Below are positions 10,766 to 18,506 of a stretch of 44,251 nucleotides of DNA, one piece after another (position 1 is the first letter of the stretch; the number at the start of each line of letters is the position of its first letter). The position numbers and the translations under genes were made by a program. Source of the DNA: Rhizobium leguminosarum bv. viciae USDA 2370 (GTDB lineage: Bacteria > Pseudomonadota > Alphaproteobacteria > Rhizobiales > Rhizobiaceae); the NCBI RefSeq assembly GCF_002008365.1, contig NZ_MRDL01000038.1, positions 1-44,251 on the forward strand, given 5' to 3'. The notes below the pieces were generated by a model that saw nothing but the letters and a program-made list of their open reading frames with translations, was not told where the DNA came from and did not search any database.

Positions 10766-12040
10766 TCAATTCTTATCCAGACCGTAGCAGGAATGCAAAG
10801 TCCTGACAGCGAGTTCTGCATAGGGACCGTCAATCAGGATGGAAATCTTGATCTCGGAGGTCGTGATCGCCTTGATGTTGATGCCTTTTTCGGCAAGTGC
10901 ACGAAATGCGGTCGCGGCAACGCCCGCGTGGCTGCGCATGCCAATACCGATGACCGATACTTTCACCAGCCCCGATTCGTTCTGCACGACATCGTAGCCG
11001 ATCTTCTCCTTATGGTCGCCGAGCACCTTGATCGCCTTCTCGACGTCGCCTGACGGCACGGTGAAGGTCATGTCGGTCTTCGACCCATCCTCGGAGATAT
11101 TCTGGACGATCATGTCGACATTGATATGGGATTCGGCAAGCGGCCCGAAGATCGCCGCGGACACGCCCGGCCGGTCGGCAAGACGGCGAAGCGAGATCTG
11201 AGCCTCATCCTTGGCATAGGCGATGCCGGTGACTACTTCCTGTTCCACGATTTCATCCTCGTCACAAATCAGCGTTCCGGGCGGGTTCAGCAGATCGCCC
11301 ATGCCCGGAGCATCGGGGTCTTCGAATGATGAGCGCACGAAGGTGCGCACCTTGTGCACCATGGCAAGCTCGACCGAGCGCACCTGCAGTACCTTGGCGC
11401 CAAGCGAGGCCATTTCCAGCATTTCCTCGAAGGCGATCTTCTTCAGCCTGCGCGCCTTCGGCACGATGCGGGGGTCGGTCGTGTAGACGCCGTCGACGTC
11501 AGTATAGATATCACAGCGGTCTGCCTTGACAGCTGCCGCGATTGCGACGGCCGAAGTGTCCGATCCGCCGCGCCCGAGCGTCGCGATACGGTTGTCGGGT
11601 CCCAACCCCTGGAAGCCGGAGATGACGGCAACCTGCCCCTCGCCCATGCGTTTGACGATGTCAGAGCCGTCAATCTCCATGATCCGTGCCGCGCCATGCG
11701 CGTTGTCGGTGCGGATCGGGATCTGCCATCCCTGCCAGGAACGGGCATTGATATCCATCGCTTGCAATGCGATTGCCAGCAGCCCTGATGTCACCTGCTC
11801 GCCGGATGCGACCACCGCATCATATTCCCGCGCATCGTAAAACGGAGAATTGGCGCCGATCACCTTCGGCGTGCCCTGGACCCAGCCAACCAGTTCATTG
11901 GTCTTGCCGGACATGGCCGACACCACTACCGCGACCTCGTGCCCGGCATCGACTTCGCGTTTTACGTGGCGGGCAACATTCTTGATGCGGTCCAGGTCAG
12001 CGACGGACGTGCCGCCGAATTTCATTACAATGCGTGCCAT
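10766..12040 (-). CDS. lysC: Aspartate kinase
   Basis: A 424-residue monofunctional aspartokinase, which phosphorylates aspartate at the head of the Lys/Thr/Met/diaminopimelate pathway. Visible are the N-terminal KFGGTSV motif, the GRGGSDTSAVAIA motif, and two ACT regulatory domains in the last 160 residues (for example LADRPGVSAAIFGPLAE and IGIGMRSHAGVAATAF). The ACT pair implies feedback control by lysine and/or threonine. It is divergent from ubiG; the 296 bases between them hold no further gene that I can see. Confidence 0.97.
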   Translation of the reverse strand: MARIVMKFGGTSVADLDRIKNVARHVKREVDAGHEVAVVVSAMSGKTNELVGWVQGTPKVIGANSPFYDAREYDAVVASGEQVTSGLLAIALQAMDINARSWQGWQIPIRTDNAHGAARIMEIDGSDIVKRMGEGQVAVISGFQGLGPDNRIATLGRGGSDTSAVAIAAAVKADRCDIYTDVDGVYTTDPRIVPKARRLKKIAFEEMLEMASLGAKVLQVRSVELAMVHKVRTFVRSSFEDPDAPGMGDLLNPPGTLICDEDEIVEQEVVTGIAYAKDEAQISLRRLADRPGVSAAIFGPLAESHINVDMIVQNISEDGSKTDMTFTVPSGDVEKAIKVLGDHKEKIGYDVVQNESGLVKVSVIGIGMRSHAGVAATAFRALAEKGINIKAITTSEIKISILIDGPYAELAVRTLHSCYGLDKN

Positions 12041-12336
12041 ATGCCTCTACCACGACTGGCGCCGGGAAAGCGGAAAACCTGACCCGGCATCACGAAAGCT
12101 CTGGGGCAGACCGCTTGGCCAGAGAGCCGGATTCCCAACTTCCGGAACCGCTCTAAAGCCCAGGTCCCCAAAGGCCCCAAGTTGCGGCGTCTCTTAGCGA
12201 GTTTGGCGGGGGGAGGCAAGCGCAGGCGATAAAAGCTATTGGCGAGCGGTTCCGCCCTCGTCAGTCCTCTGGTCTGCACCCTTGACTTATGCCCCCGATC
12301 GTCCGACTTCACATCTCACGAATGAAGGAGTGGACG

Positions 12337-13083
12337 ATGACGGAAGGCGCCAGAAGCACGATCGACCAAGGTGAAGTGGACCGCTTCTCGGCGATGGCGG
12401 CGGAATGGTGGAGCCCGACCGGCAAATTCAAGCCGCTGCACAAGTTCAATCCCGTCCGGCTCGCCTATATAAGAGACAAAGCCTGCGAGAATTTCGGCTG
12501 TGATCCGAAAAGCGCGCGCCCGCTCGAGGGCCTGCGCGTGCTCGATATCGGCTGCGGCGGCGGTCTGTTATCCGAACCTCTCGCCCGCATGGGCGCGTCC
12601 GTCGTCGGCGCCGATCCGTCCGAGAAGAATATTGGCATCGCCTCCACCCATGCGAAGGCCTCCGGCGTTTCGGTCGACTATCGCGCCGTCACCGCCGAGG
12701 AGCTCGCCGAGGCTGGCGAGACCTTCGATATCGTCTTGAACATGGAGGTGGTGGAACACGTCGCCGATGTCGAATTCTTCATGACGACCTGCGCGAAAAT
12801 GGTCCGCCCCGGCGGCCTGATCTTCGTTGCCACCATCAACCGTACGATGAAGGCGGCAGCGCTTGCCATCTTCGCCGCCGAGAACATTCTGCGCTGGCTG
12901 CCGCGCGGAACGCATCAGTATGAAAAGCTGGTACGCCCGGAAGAGCTGGAAAAGCCGCTGGCCGCAAACGGCCTCGAGATCACCGACCGCACCGGCGTCT
13001 TCTTCAATCCACTGTCGAACCAATGGAACCTGTCCAAGGATATGGACGTGAATTATATGCTGCTGGCGAAGCGGCCGGCTTAG
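12337..13083 (+). CDS. ubiG: Ubiquinone biosynthesis O-methyltransferase
   Basis: A 248-residue class I SAM methyltransferase that does both O-methylations of ubiquinone synthesis. It has the FSAMAAEWWSPTGKFKPLH start block typical of UbiG, motif I LDIGCGGGLLSEPLA near residue 70, and VVEHVADVEFF. I chose the ATG at 12337 because a GGAG (12327-12330) stands 6 bases before it and the protein then begins at the conserved region; the 16 extra codons upstream are not supported. It is a single gene, followed directly by a RIME-like repeat. Confidence 0.96.
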   Translation: MTEGARSTIDQGEVDRFSAMAAEWWSPTGKFKPLHKFNPVRLAYIRDKACENFGCDPKSARPLEGLRVLDIGCGGGLLSEPLARMGASVVGADPSEKNIGIASTHAKASGVSVDYRAVTAEELAEAGETFDIVLNMEVVEHVADVEFFMTTCAKMVRPGGLIFVATINRTMKAAALAIFAAENILRWLPRGTHQYEKLVRPEELEKPLAANGLEITDRTGVFFNPLSNQWNLSKDMDVNYMLLAKRPA

Positions 13084-13084
13084 G

Positions 13085-13187
13085 GCATGTCGCGCAAAAC
13101 TGTGCAGCGGTTTTGCGACAACGACATGCGCAAAAACAAAGGGCTAAAGCGCGAGGAGCGAATCTGAAAGATCGCGACGCGCTTTAG
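13085..13187 (+). repeat. RIME-like intergenic palindromic repeat, copy A
   Basis: A 103-base element nearly identical to 26701-26802 (about ten differences) in the same orientation. It is built of two palindromes: GCATGTCG...CGACATGC with an inner CGCAAAAC/GTTTTGCG, and CTAAAGCGCG...GCGCTTTAG. It starts one base after the ubiG stop. The design matches the Rhizobium intergenic mosaic elements described from rhizobia; the family name is from memory. As a strong hairpin it may also end the ubiG transcript. Confidence 0.85.
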
Positions 13188-13268
13188 TCCCGCCGTCAAT
13201 AAGCCGGCTACACTTTCAGCGCGATACGCAGGCCGAAATCATAGAAGGCGAGCGGCGTGGACTACACG

Positions 13269-13697
13269 TCAGTTTACGTCTTCCGGCAAAACAGGAATGG
13301 CTGCGATCTCGATGCCCTCTTCGAGGAGGGCCTGCGCCTCGTCGAACGTCGCCTGGCCGATGATGCCGCGGGCATCCGCCTCGCCGTAGTGGATCTTGCG
13401 GGCTTCCTCGGGAAATTGCGTGCCGACGTCCTCGGAATTGGCCTTGACCGCCGCAACGGCCTCCTTGAGCTTTTGCAGGGCCTCGCGGCGCATGGCATCC
13501 ATCGCCAGCGTCTGCCTCTCGTCCTTCTTCCGCGCGGTCGACACCGAAGGCGCCATCAACAGCTTGGAAATGGCGGCGGAATGACAGACCGGGCAGGTCA
13601 GAAAACCGGTTTCGACCTGACGATCGAAATCGGCGCTTTCCGAAAACCAGCCTTCGAATTCATGGGCATTGTCACAGGTGAGGGAATAGCGGATCAA
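13269..13697 (-). CDS. DUF1178 family protein
   Basis: A 142-residue conserved protein of unknown function. The beginning MIRYSLTCDNAHEFEGWF, then a CPVCHS motif near residue 37, resembles a half zinc ribbon, and CDNAHEF gives a possible third ligand. The central part is Lys/Glu-rich. Its start overlaps the stop of the nitrilase-like gene by 4 bases (ATGA), so both are made from one message. In related genomes this pair is regularly found together, from which a shared but unknown role can be inferred. Confidence 0.9.
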   Translation of the reverse strand: MIRYSLTCDNAHEFEGWFSESADFDRQVETGFLTCPVCHSAAISKLLMAPSVSTARKKDERQTLAMDAMRREALQKLKEAVAAVKANSEDVGTQFPEEARKIHYGEADARGIIGQATFDEAQALLEEGIEIAAIPVLPEDVN

Positions 13698-14551
13698 GCG
13701 GCGACGCCTCCGGCGACTGCTCCCGCAATCTTCTCGACCGAGAATTCCCGGCCATTCCTCAGGTTCGGGATCTTGTCATGCGCGGCCTTGACCGCGGCGG
13801 GATCGATCTCGGCGACGATAACCGCCGCACCGGTGGCGCCGGCCGACGCCAGCACCGTGCCCCAGGGATCGATGATCATCGAATGGCCGAAAGTCTCGCG
13901 CCCGTCCTCGTGCCGGCCTGCCTGTGCGGCAGCGATGATGAAGACACCGTTCTCGATTGCCCGTGCCCTGAGGAGGATCTCCCAATGCGCCTCGCCGGTC
14001 TGCTTGGTGAAGGCGGCGGGCACTGTCATCACCTCGGCACCGGCCATGGCCTGGGCGCGGAAGAGCGCGGGAAACCGCACGTCGTAACAGATCGCAAAGC
14101 CCATTTCGGCAAAGGGCAGCGAGAGGACGCGGGCCTCCGAGCCGGCTGTATAGGCGGCACTTTCACGCCAGCTCTCGCCATTGTCGAGATCGACGTCGAA
14201 CATATGGATCTTGTCGTAGCGATTGAGAATCCTGCCGTCGGGACCGAACAGGAAACCGCGATTGGCGATCTTTCCGTCAGCAAGGGCAATCGCAGTCGAA
14301 CCGACATGCATGTGAATACCGAGCTCCACGGCAAGCTCTGAGCCAGTCTTGACGATGATGTCATGCGCCTCGTCGGCAAGCACGGCGCGTGCCGCCGCAC
14401 GGTCTCGCTGCAGCATGCCGGTCATCTCGGGCGTCTGCACATAGGTCGCGCCCTGGGCAACGGCCTCGCGCACCAGCCGCGCCATGGCGGCGGCATTCTT
14501 CGCCGGATCGACCCCGGAGCACATCTGGACAGCTGCGGCCTTGAAGCTCAT
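13694..14551 (-). CDS. Carbon-nitrogen hydrolase (Nit/omega-amidase branch)
   Basis: A 285-residue nitrilase-superfamily enzyme. The catalytic triad is visible as Glu in QTPEMTG, Lys in YDKIHMFDVD and Cys in FAICYDVRFP. The sequence around these residues is typical of the Nit1/Nit2 branch, whose members hydrolyse omega-amides or deaminated glutathione, so a metabolite-repair role is likely but the substrate is inferred. Start at 14551 is supported by GAGGAA upstream; the longer frame would run back into grxC. It lies 10 bases after grxC, and a glutathione link with that neighbour is attractive. Confidence 0.92.
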   Translation of the reverse strand: MSFKAAAVQMCSGVDPAKNAAAMARLVREAVAQGATYVQTPEMTGMLQRDRAAARAVLADEAHDIIVKTGSELAVELGIHMHVGSTAIALADGKIANRGFLFGPDGRILNRYDKIHMFDVDLDNGESWRESAAYTAGSEARVLSLPFAEMGFAICYDVRFPALFRAQAMAGAEVMTVPAAFTKQTGEAHWEILLRARAIENGVFIIAAAQAGRHEDGRETFGHSMIIDPWGTVLASAGATGAAVIVAEIDPAAVKAAHDKIPNLRNGREFSVEKIAGAVAGGVAA

Positions 14552-14561
14552 CGGTTCTTCC

Positions 14562-14819
14562 TCAAGCCGCCAGCATCGGATCGAGCTTGCCGGCCCGATC
14601 GAGCGCAAAGAGATCGTCGCAACCGCCGACATGATCGGCGCCGATGAAAATCTGCGGAAAAGTGGTCCGTCCGTTCGACTTGCCGATCATCTCCTGGCGA
14701 AGATCCGGCGAAAAGGTCGCGTCGTGCTCGACATATTCGACGCCCTTTTCTTCGAGAAGGGACTTGGCGCGGGTGCAATAGCCGCAAAACTGCCGTGTAT
14801 AGATGGTGACGGGTACCAT
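14562..14819 (-). CDS. grxC: Glutaredoxin 3
   Basis: An 85-residue dithiol glutaredoxin with the CGYC active site (Cys12 and Cys15), the TFPQIFIG cis-proline/glutathione-binding block and GGCDDL near the end. It reduces disulfides with glutathione. The ATG at 14819 follows GGAGAGATT, so the 20 extra upstream codons are rejected. The variant Tyr in the middle of the active site is common in rhizobial GrxC. Order comF-grxC-nitrilase-DUF1178 suggests an operon. Confidence 0.95.
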   Translation of the reverse strand: MVPVTIYTRQFCGYCTRAKSLLEEKGVEYVEHDATFSPDLRQEMIGKSNGRTTFPQIFIGADHVGGCDDLFALDRAGKLDPMLAA

Positions 14820-14850
14820 AATCTCTCCAGACTGATGCCGGGTATTCCTG

Positions 14851-15627
14851 TCATATAGGCTCGGAGAGAGCCCTTGCAAAGGTCAAAACCGTTATGTCGG
14901 CCGCACCCGCCTTGCGCAGTGTCCGGCTTGCCGCAGCGACCGTCGCCCCTGTTGTATAGACGTCGTCGACGAGGACGATACGCTTGCCGAAAATGTCGTT
15001 TTCGCAACCCTTGGCAATCGCGAAAGCACCCCTGACATTGTCCTCACGCGCCTTGGCGCCGAGGCCGACCTGCTGGCTGGTGCGCTTGACGCGAATAAGC
15101 GTGGCGGCAAGCAGCGGCTTGCCTGAGAGCCTTGCCATATGGCGGGCAAGCTCGGCTGCCTGGTTGAACTTGCGCGCCAGCATGCGGGTGCGGTGCAGCG
15201 GCACCGGGATCAGCGCATCGCAGCTCTCGACCGTCCCGTCGGAAGCGCGCAGCATCCAGGCAGCCATCATCGGTGCCAGATCTGTGCGATCGCGATATTT
15301 GAGCCCATGAACGAGATCGCGGACCGCATGGTCATGGGTCGCAGCCGACCGCAGCCGGTCGAAGGGCGGCGGGTTGGCGATCGCCTCGGCGCTGAGGATG
15401 CCGACGCCGAGATCATGCGAGAAGGGAATGCCAAGCACCTCGCAATAGGGCCGTTCGATGAAGCGGATGCCGGACCAGCATTTTGCGCAGAGCCCGCGAT
15501 GGCCGCCTGTGGAAATACCGCAGACGGAGCAGGCGGGCGGATAAAAGAAATCGGCAAGCGCCGAAAACGGCCGCAAGAGATGCGCCCGCAAGAACTCTGA
15601 CGGTTTTTCAACATTGATCAGTCCCAT
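14851..15627 (-). CDS. comF: ComF family protein
   Basis: A 258-residue ComF-type phosphoribosyltransferase-like protein. Two Cys pairs (CSVCG and CAKCW) near residues 34-55 form the N-terminal zinc finger, and the PRPP-binding motif IVLVDDVYTTGATV stands near residue 214. Family members are linked with DNA uptake and use of single-stranded DNA inside the cell, but the biochemical activity is unsettled and most carriers in this group are not known to be naturally competent. It is divergent from the methyltransferase gene at 15705. Confidence 0.92.
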   Translation of the reverse strand: MGLINVEKPSEFLRAHLLRPFSALADFFYPPACSVCGISTGGHRGLCAKCWSGIRFIERPYCEVLGIPFSHDLGVGILSAEAIANPPPFDRLRSAATHDHAVRDLVHGLKYRDRTDLAPMMAAWMLRASDGTVESCDALIPVPLHRTRMLARKFNQAAELARHMARLSGKPLLAATLIRVKRTSQQVGLGAKAREDNVRGAFAIAKGCENDIFGKRIVLVDDVYTTGATVAAASRTLRKAGAADITVLTFARALSEPI

Positions 15628-15704
15628 GCCGCCGAGACTAGCCTGTTCTTCGCGAAAGGAAAATCGTCTTGCCGCACAGGCGGCGCGGGACTAAGGACAT
15701 CGGC

Positions 15705-16589
15705 ATGGAAACGATCTTCGACAGAGCCCTGATCGCCGCACATCGCCATCGCGCGCTTGTAAACAACGACCCGAAAGCCGCCTTCCTGCTCGACATTGCC
15801 GCTGAGGAAATGGCCGAGCGGCTTACTGTGGTCGAGCGGACTTTCGAGACCGCCGTCGAACTGCATGGCGCAACCGGTGCTGCCGCCCGTGCCGCGTTGG
15901 CGACGGGCAAAATCGGCACGATGATCCGCATCGAAAGCGAGAAAGCCTATGCCGGGCCGGGTGAAACCTTGATCGAGGCGCCGCTCGAGGACGTGCCGCT
16001 CGAACAGCAATCGGCCAATCTTATCCTTGCGCCGCTCAGCCTGCATCTGACCAACGATACGCCGGGTGTCTTCATCCAGATCCGCCGCGCCCTGAAGCCG
16101 GACGGCCTGTTCATGGCGGCGATCCCCGGCGCCGGCACGCTACAGGAACTGCGCGATGTGCTGCTTGCCACCGAGATCGAGATGACGGATGGCGCAAGCC
16201 CGCGTGTCATCCCCTTCGCCGATGTGCGCGATGTCGGCAGCCTCATGCAGCGCGCCGGCTTCACGTTGCCGGTAATCGATGCGGAGAACTATACGGTGCG
16301 CTATGATTCGCTCTTTCCGCTGATGCGGGATCTGCGAGCGATGGGCATGAGCAATCCGCTTGCGGCCCGCGCCCGGATGCCGCTCACACGCGCCTTCTTC
16401 CTGCGCGCGGCGGAGATCTACGCCGAACGTTATTCCGATCCCGATGGACGCATCCGCGCCACCTTCTCGATCATCTATGTCTCGGGATGGGCTGCCCATG
16501 AGAGCCAGCAAAAGCCGCTCAGGCCGGGTTCGGCCAAGGCGCGCCTTGCCGATGCATTGAAGGTGGACGAGCACAAGCTCAAGCAGTAA
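15705..16589 (+). CDS. NDUFAF5-like SAM-dependent methyltransferase domain protein
   Basis: A 294-residue protein with the layout of the mitochondrial complex I assembly factor NDUFAF5 and its alphaproteobacterial relatives, also related to BioC. Motif I, where a GxGxG is expected, reads ELHGATGAAARAAL and is weakly conserved, whereas the later blocks (NLILAPLSLHLTNDTPG, LKPDGLFMAAIPGAGTL) are well kept. The human protein hydroxylates an Arg in a complex I subunit, so a hydroxylase role here is possible but inferred. AAGGA at 15693-15697 supports the chosen ATG. Confidence 0.85.
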   Translation: METIFDRALIAAHRHRALVNNDPKAAFLLDIAAEEMAERLTVVERTFETAVELHGATGAAARAALATGKIGTMIRIESEKAYAGPGETLIEAPLEDVPLEQQSANLILAPLSLHLTNDTPGVFIQIRRALKPDGLFMAAIPGAGTLQELRDVLLATEIEMTDGASPRVIPFADVRDVGSLMQRAGFTLPVIDAENYTVRYDSLFPLMRDLRAMGMSNPLAARARMPLTRAFFLRAAEIYAERYSDPDGRIRATFSIIYVSGWAAHESQQKPLRPGSAKARLADALKVDEHKLKQ

Positions 16590-16604
16590 CGGCCGGCTGT
16601 TTCT

Positions 16605-16772
16605 TCAATTCGCCGTCATATTGTTGTTGATCACGTTGAAGACGTCCTGCAGGGCGCCGGTGAAGACCCCGAGACCGGAGATGAGCGCGCCACAAATGAG
16701 GGCGGCGATCAAGCCATACTCAATTGCCGTCGCACCTCTGTTATCTGCAAGAAATGCTTTCAAAATACGCAT
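16605..16772 (-). CDS. Flp/Fap-type pilin subunit
   Basis: A 55-residue type IVb pilin. A short basic leader MRILKAFLADNRG is followed by the class III cleavage site and the Flp signature ATAIEYGLIAALIC, then a membrane helix and a polar tail ending INNNMTAN. Prepilin peptidase would cut after the Gly at residue 13. The long upstream frame is not coding; AGGGG lies about 10 bases before this ATG. No cpa/tad assembly genes (secretin, ATPase, CpaB) are in the window, so the pilin is an orphan here and would depend on a system elsewhere. Confidence 0.9.
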   Translation of the reverse strand: MRILKAFLADNRGATAIEYGLIAALICGALISGLGVFTGALQDVFNVINNNMTAN

Positions 16773-16845
16773 TATTTCGCGACCCCTGAGCGAAACCGAC
16801 GGCAAACGACCAATTCCACGACCATCGGGCGACGGCCGGCATTTT

Positions 16846-17163
16846 TCAGCAACCGGCGCCGACGCCATAGCCCTGGACGACGCAGACCGAACCGGGCGTA
16901 TCCTGGAGGACGCTGCGGCGGATCGTATAACGCTTGCCGCTGTCACTCTTCGGGATCGATCCTGTCGTGATCGTATCGAAATCCGCCGGCGCGCTGGCAA
17001 AGACGCTTTTCTTCGAGGAATCCGCAAGCATTGGCGTCAGAATGAGCGTCAGCGCGACCACTGCCGTGCCGAACAGAAGGGCGATATTCAGCGCACCCGT
17101 CCTGCGCGAGGCAGACGAGGCCCGTTCCTTTTCCCGGACAGCTTTCCAGAAATCATCGTCCAT
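16846..17163 (-). CDS. Small membrane protein of unknown function
   Basis: A 105-residue protein not recognised by me. It begins MDDDFWKAVREKERASS, has one strongly hydrophobic segment near residues 23-45 (ALNIALLFGTAVVALTLIL), then a polar extracytoplasmic part. The end is unusual: CVVQGYGVGAGC, with two Cys only 11 residues apart, which could form a disulfide in the periplasm. It lies 73 bases upstream of the pilin gene on the same strand. A shared transcript is possible. Confidence 0.8.
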   Translation of the reverse strand: MDDDFWKAVREKERASSASRRTGALNIALLFGTAVVALTLILTPMLADSSKKSVFASAPADFDTITTGSIPKSDSGKRYTIRRSVLQDTPGSVCVVQGYGVGAGC

Positions 17164-17289
17164 GACGTCAAGCCTTTTAATACACGCACGCCAGATGCTT
17201 GATTGAGGCCGATCTTTGGCAGAAGGTGTTAAACGATCCATTAATATCCACAGCCGAAAACGATGTGGCACAATAATAATCAGATAACG

Positions 17290-17703
17290 CTAAAGTAAAT
17301 CCTGCAACATCGGGATGAGCGGCTCGTCAGCCGGCGGCATCGGATAGTCGCGTAGCGCCTGCGGACGCACCCATTTTAGCGCCTGCCCCTCCCGGCCCTG
17401 GGGAATGCCCTCATAGCGCCGGCAGATATAAAGCGGCATCAAAAGGTGGAAGGTCTCGTAGGAGTGGCTGGCAAAGGTAAGCGGCGCAAGGCAGGCAATC
17501 TTGGTGTTGATGCCGAGTTCTTCCTCAAGCTCGCGCACCAGCGTTTCCTCCGGCGTCTCACCGGGCTCGACCTTGCCGCCGGGAAACTCCCACAACCCGG
17601 CAAGCGACTTTCCCTCGGGACGCTGTGCCAACAGGATACGCCCATCGGCATCGATCAGCGCACAGGCGGCGACCAGCAATATCTTCCGGCCTGCCTCGCT
17701 CAT
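17290..17703 (-). CDS. mutT: (Deoxy)nucleoside triphosphate pyrophosphohydrolase, MutT type
   Basis: A 137-residue Nudix protein whose box is complete: GGKVEPGETPEE followed by RELEEELGI. The short one-domain form with the C-terminal LKWVRPQALRDYPMPPADEPLI segment is that of MutT, which removes 8-oxo-dGTP from the nucleotide pool. I start it at 17703, where ATG overlaps the stop of the GNAT gene by 4 bases (ATGA). It is the last gene of the argJ-GNAT-mutT run. Confidence 0.93.
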   Translation of the reverse strand: MSEAGRKILLVAACALIDADGRILLAQRPEGKSLAGLWEFPGGKVEPGETPEETLVRELEEELGINTKIACLAPLTFASHSYETFHLLMPLYICRRYEGIPQGREGQALKWVRPQALRDYPMPPADEPLIPMLQDLL

Positions 17704-18506
17704 CGCGGCTCCTGCTGCCAATAGCAATAATGATAGGCGTCGCGAAAACCCAGGCGCTCATAGAGTGCGATGGCCGGGCGGTTGGACAGCTTCACCTGCA
17801 GCCAGGCCGAACGGGCGCTACGCATGCGCGCCCAGCGCAGCGCCGAGGTGAGGATTTCGATGCCGAGCCCCTCGCGCCGCCGCGCCTCGGAGACCGAAAG
17901 CGACATGATCCCGGCAAGGTCATTGTCCTGGACGCAGAGCACGGTCGCAAGCGGGCCGTCCGCCGCATTCTCGATCATGAACAGGCCGGATGGCGGCTTG
18001 ATCGCTGAAATGATTTCGGCAAGCGCCGGCTTCAGCCTCAGTGGCGCCCGGTCGACGGCGAGGTTGGCGTCGACGAAACGGCCGACATCGTGAGTCGGCA
18101 GGTGATCGAGCGTATCCGGCAGCTCCGCCTCGGCAAGGTCGCAGGTCATCACCACCGTATCGTCGAAGCGCGTCCAGTTCTGCGCGCGCAGAAGTTCGAT
18201 CAGCACCGGCGAGGCCAGCGGCGTCTGGCGGACCACAGCGGCGCGGCCATAGGCCTCGAACTTTCGGCGCGCCTTTTCCAGGCGGATTTCGACATCGCGA
18301 TGATCCGAGGGATCGAGCGGCACGATCGAATTCAGCCGGTTGGACGGGTGACCGGCCGTCAGGCGCACCTGCCAGCTGCCGTCATATTGCACGGATGCCG
18401 CCGGCCAGGCGCGAAAGCCGACGGCCTCCAGCCTGCGCACCAGCGGCAGATTGTGTGAGAAAATGGATACCTGCGCCAATGAACGATCAGCTCCGATAGT
18501 CGCCAT
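17700..18506 (-). CDS. GNAT family N-acetyltransferase
   Basis: About 268 residues. The last 130 form a GNAT fold, with the acetyl-CoA loop SEARRREGLGIEILTSALRWAR and the following YERLGF block. The N-terminal half resembles a second, diverged acetyltransferase lobe, as in other two-lobed GNATs. The substrate is unknown. The beginning is uncertain: the ATG at 18506 overlaps the end of argJ by 20 bases and has no clear ribosome site. Position between argJ and mutT, with overlaps on both sides, indicates cotranscription. Confidence 0.88.
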   Translation of the reverse strand: MATIGADRSLAQVSIFSHNLPLVRRLEAVGFRAWPAASVQYDGSWQVRLTAGHPSNRLNSIVPLDPSDHRDVEIRLEKARRKFEAYGRAAVVRQTPLASPVLIELLRAQNWTRFDDTVVMTCDLAEAELPDTLDHLPTHDVGRFVDANLAVDRAPLRLKPALAEIISAIKPPSGLFMIENAADGPLATVLCVQDNDLAGIMSLSVSEARRREGLGIEILTSALRWARMRSARSAWLQVKLSNRPAIALYERLGFRDAYHYCYWQQEPR

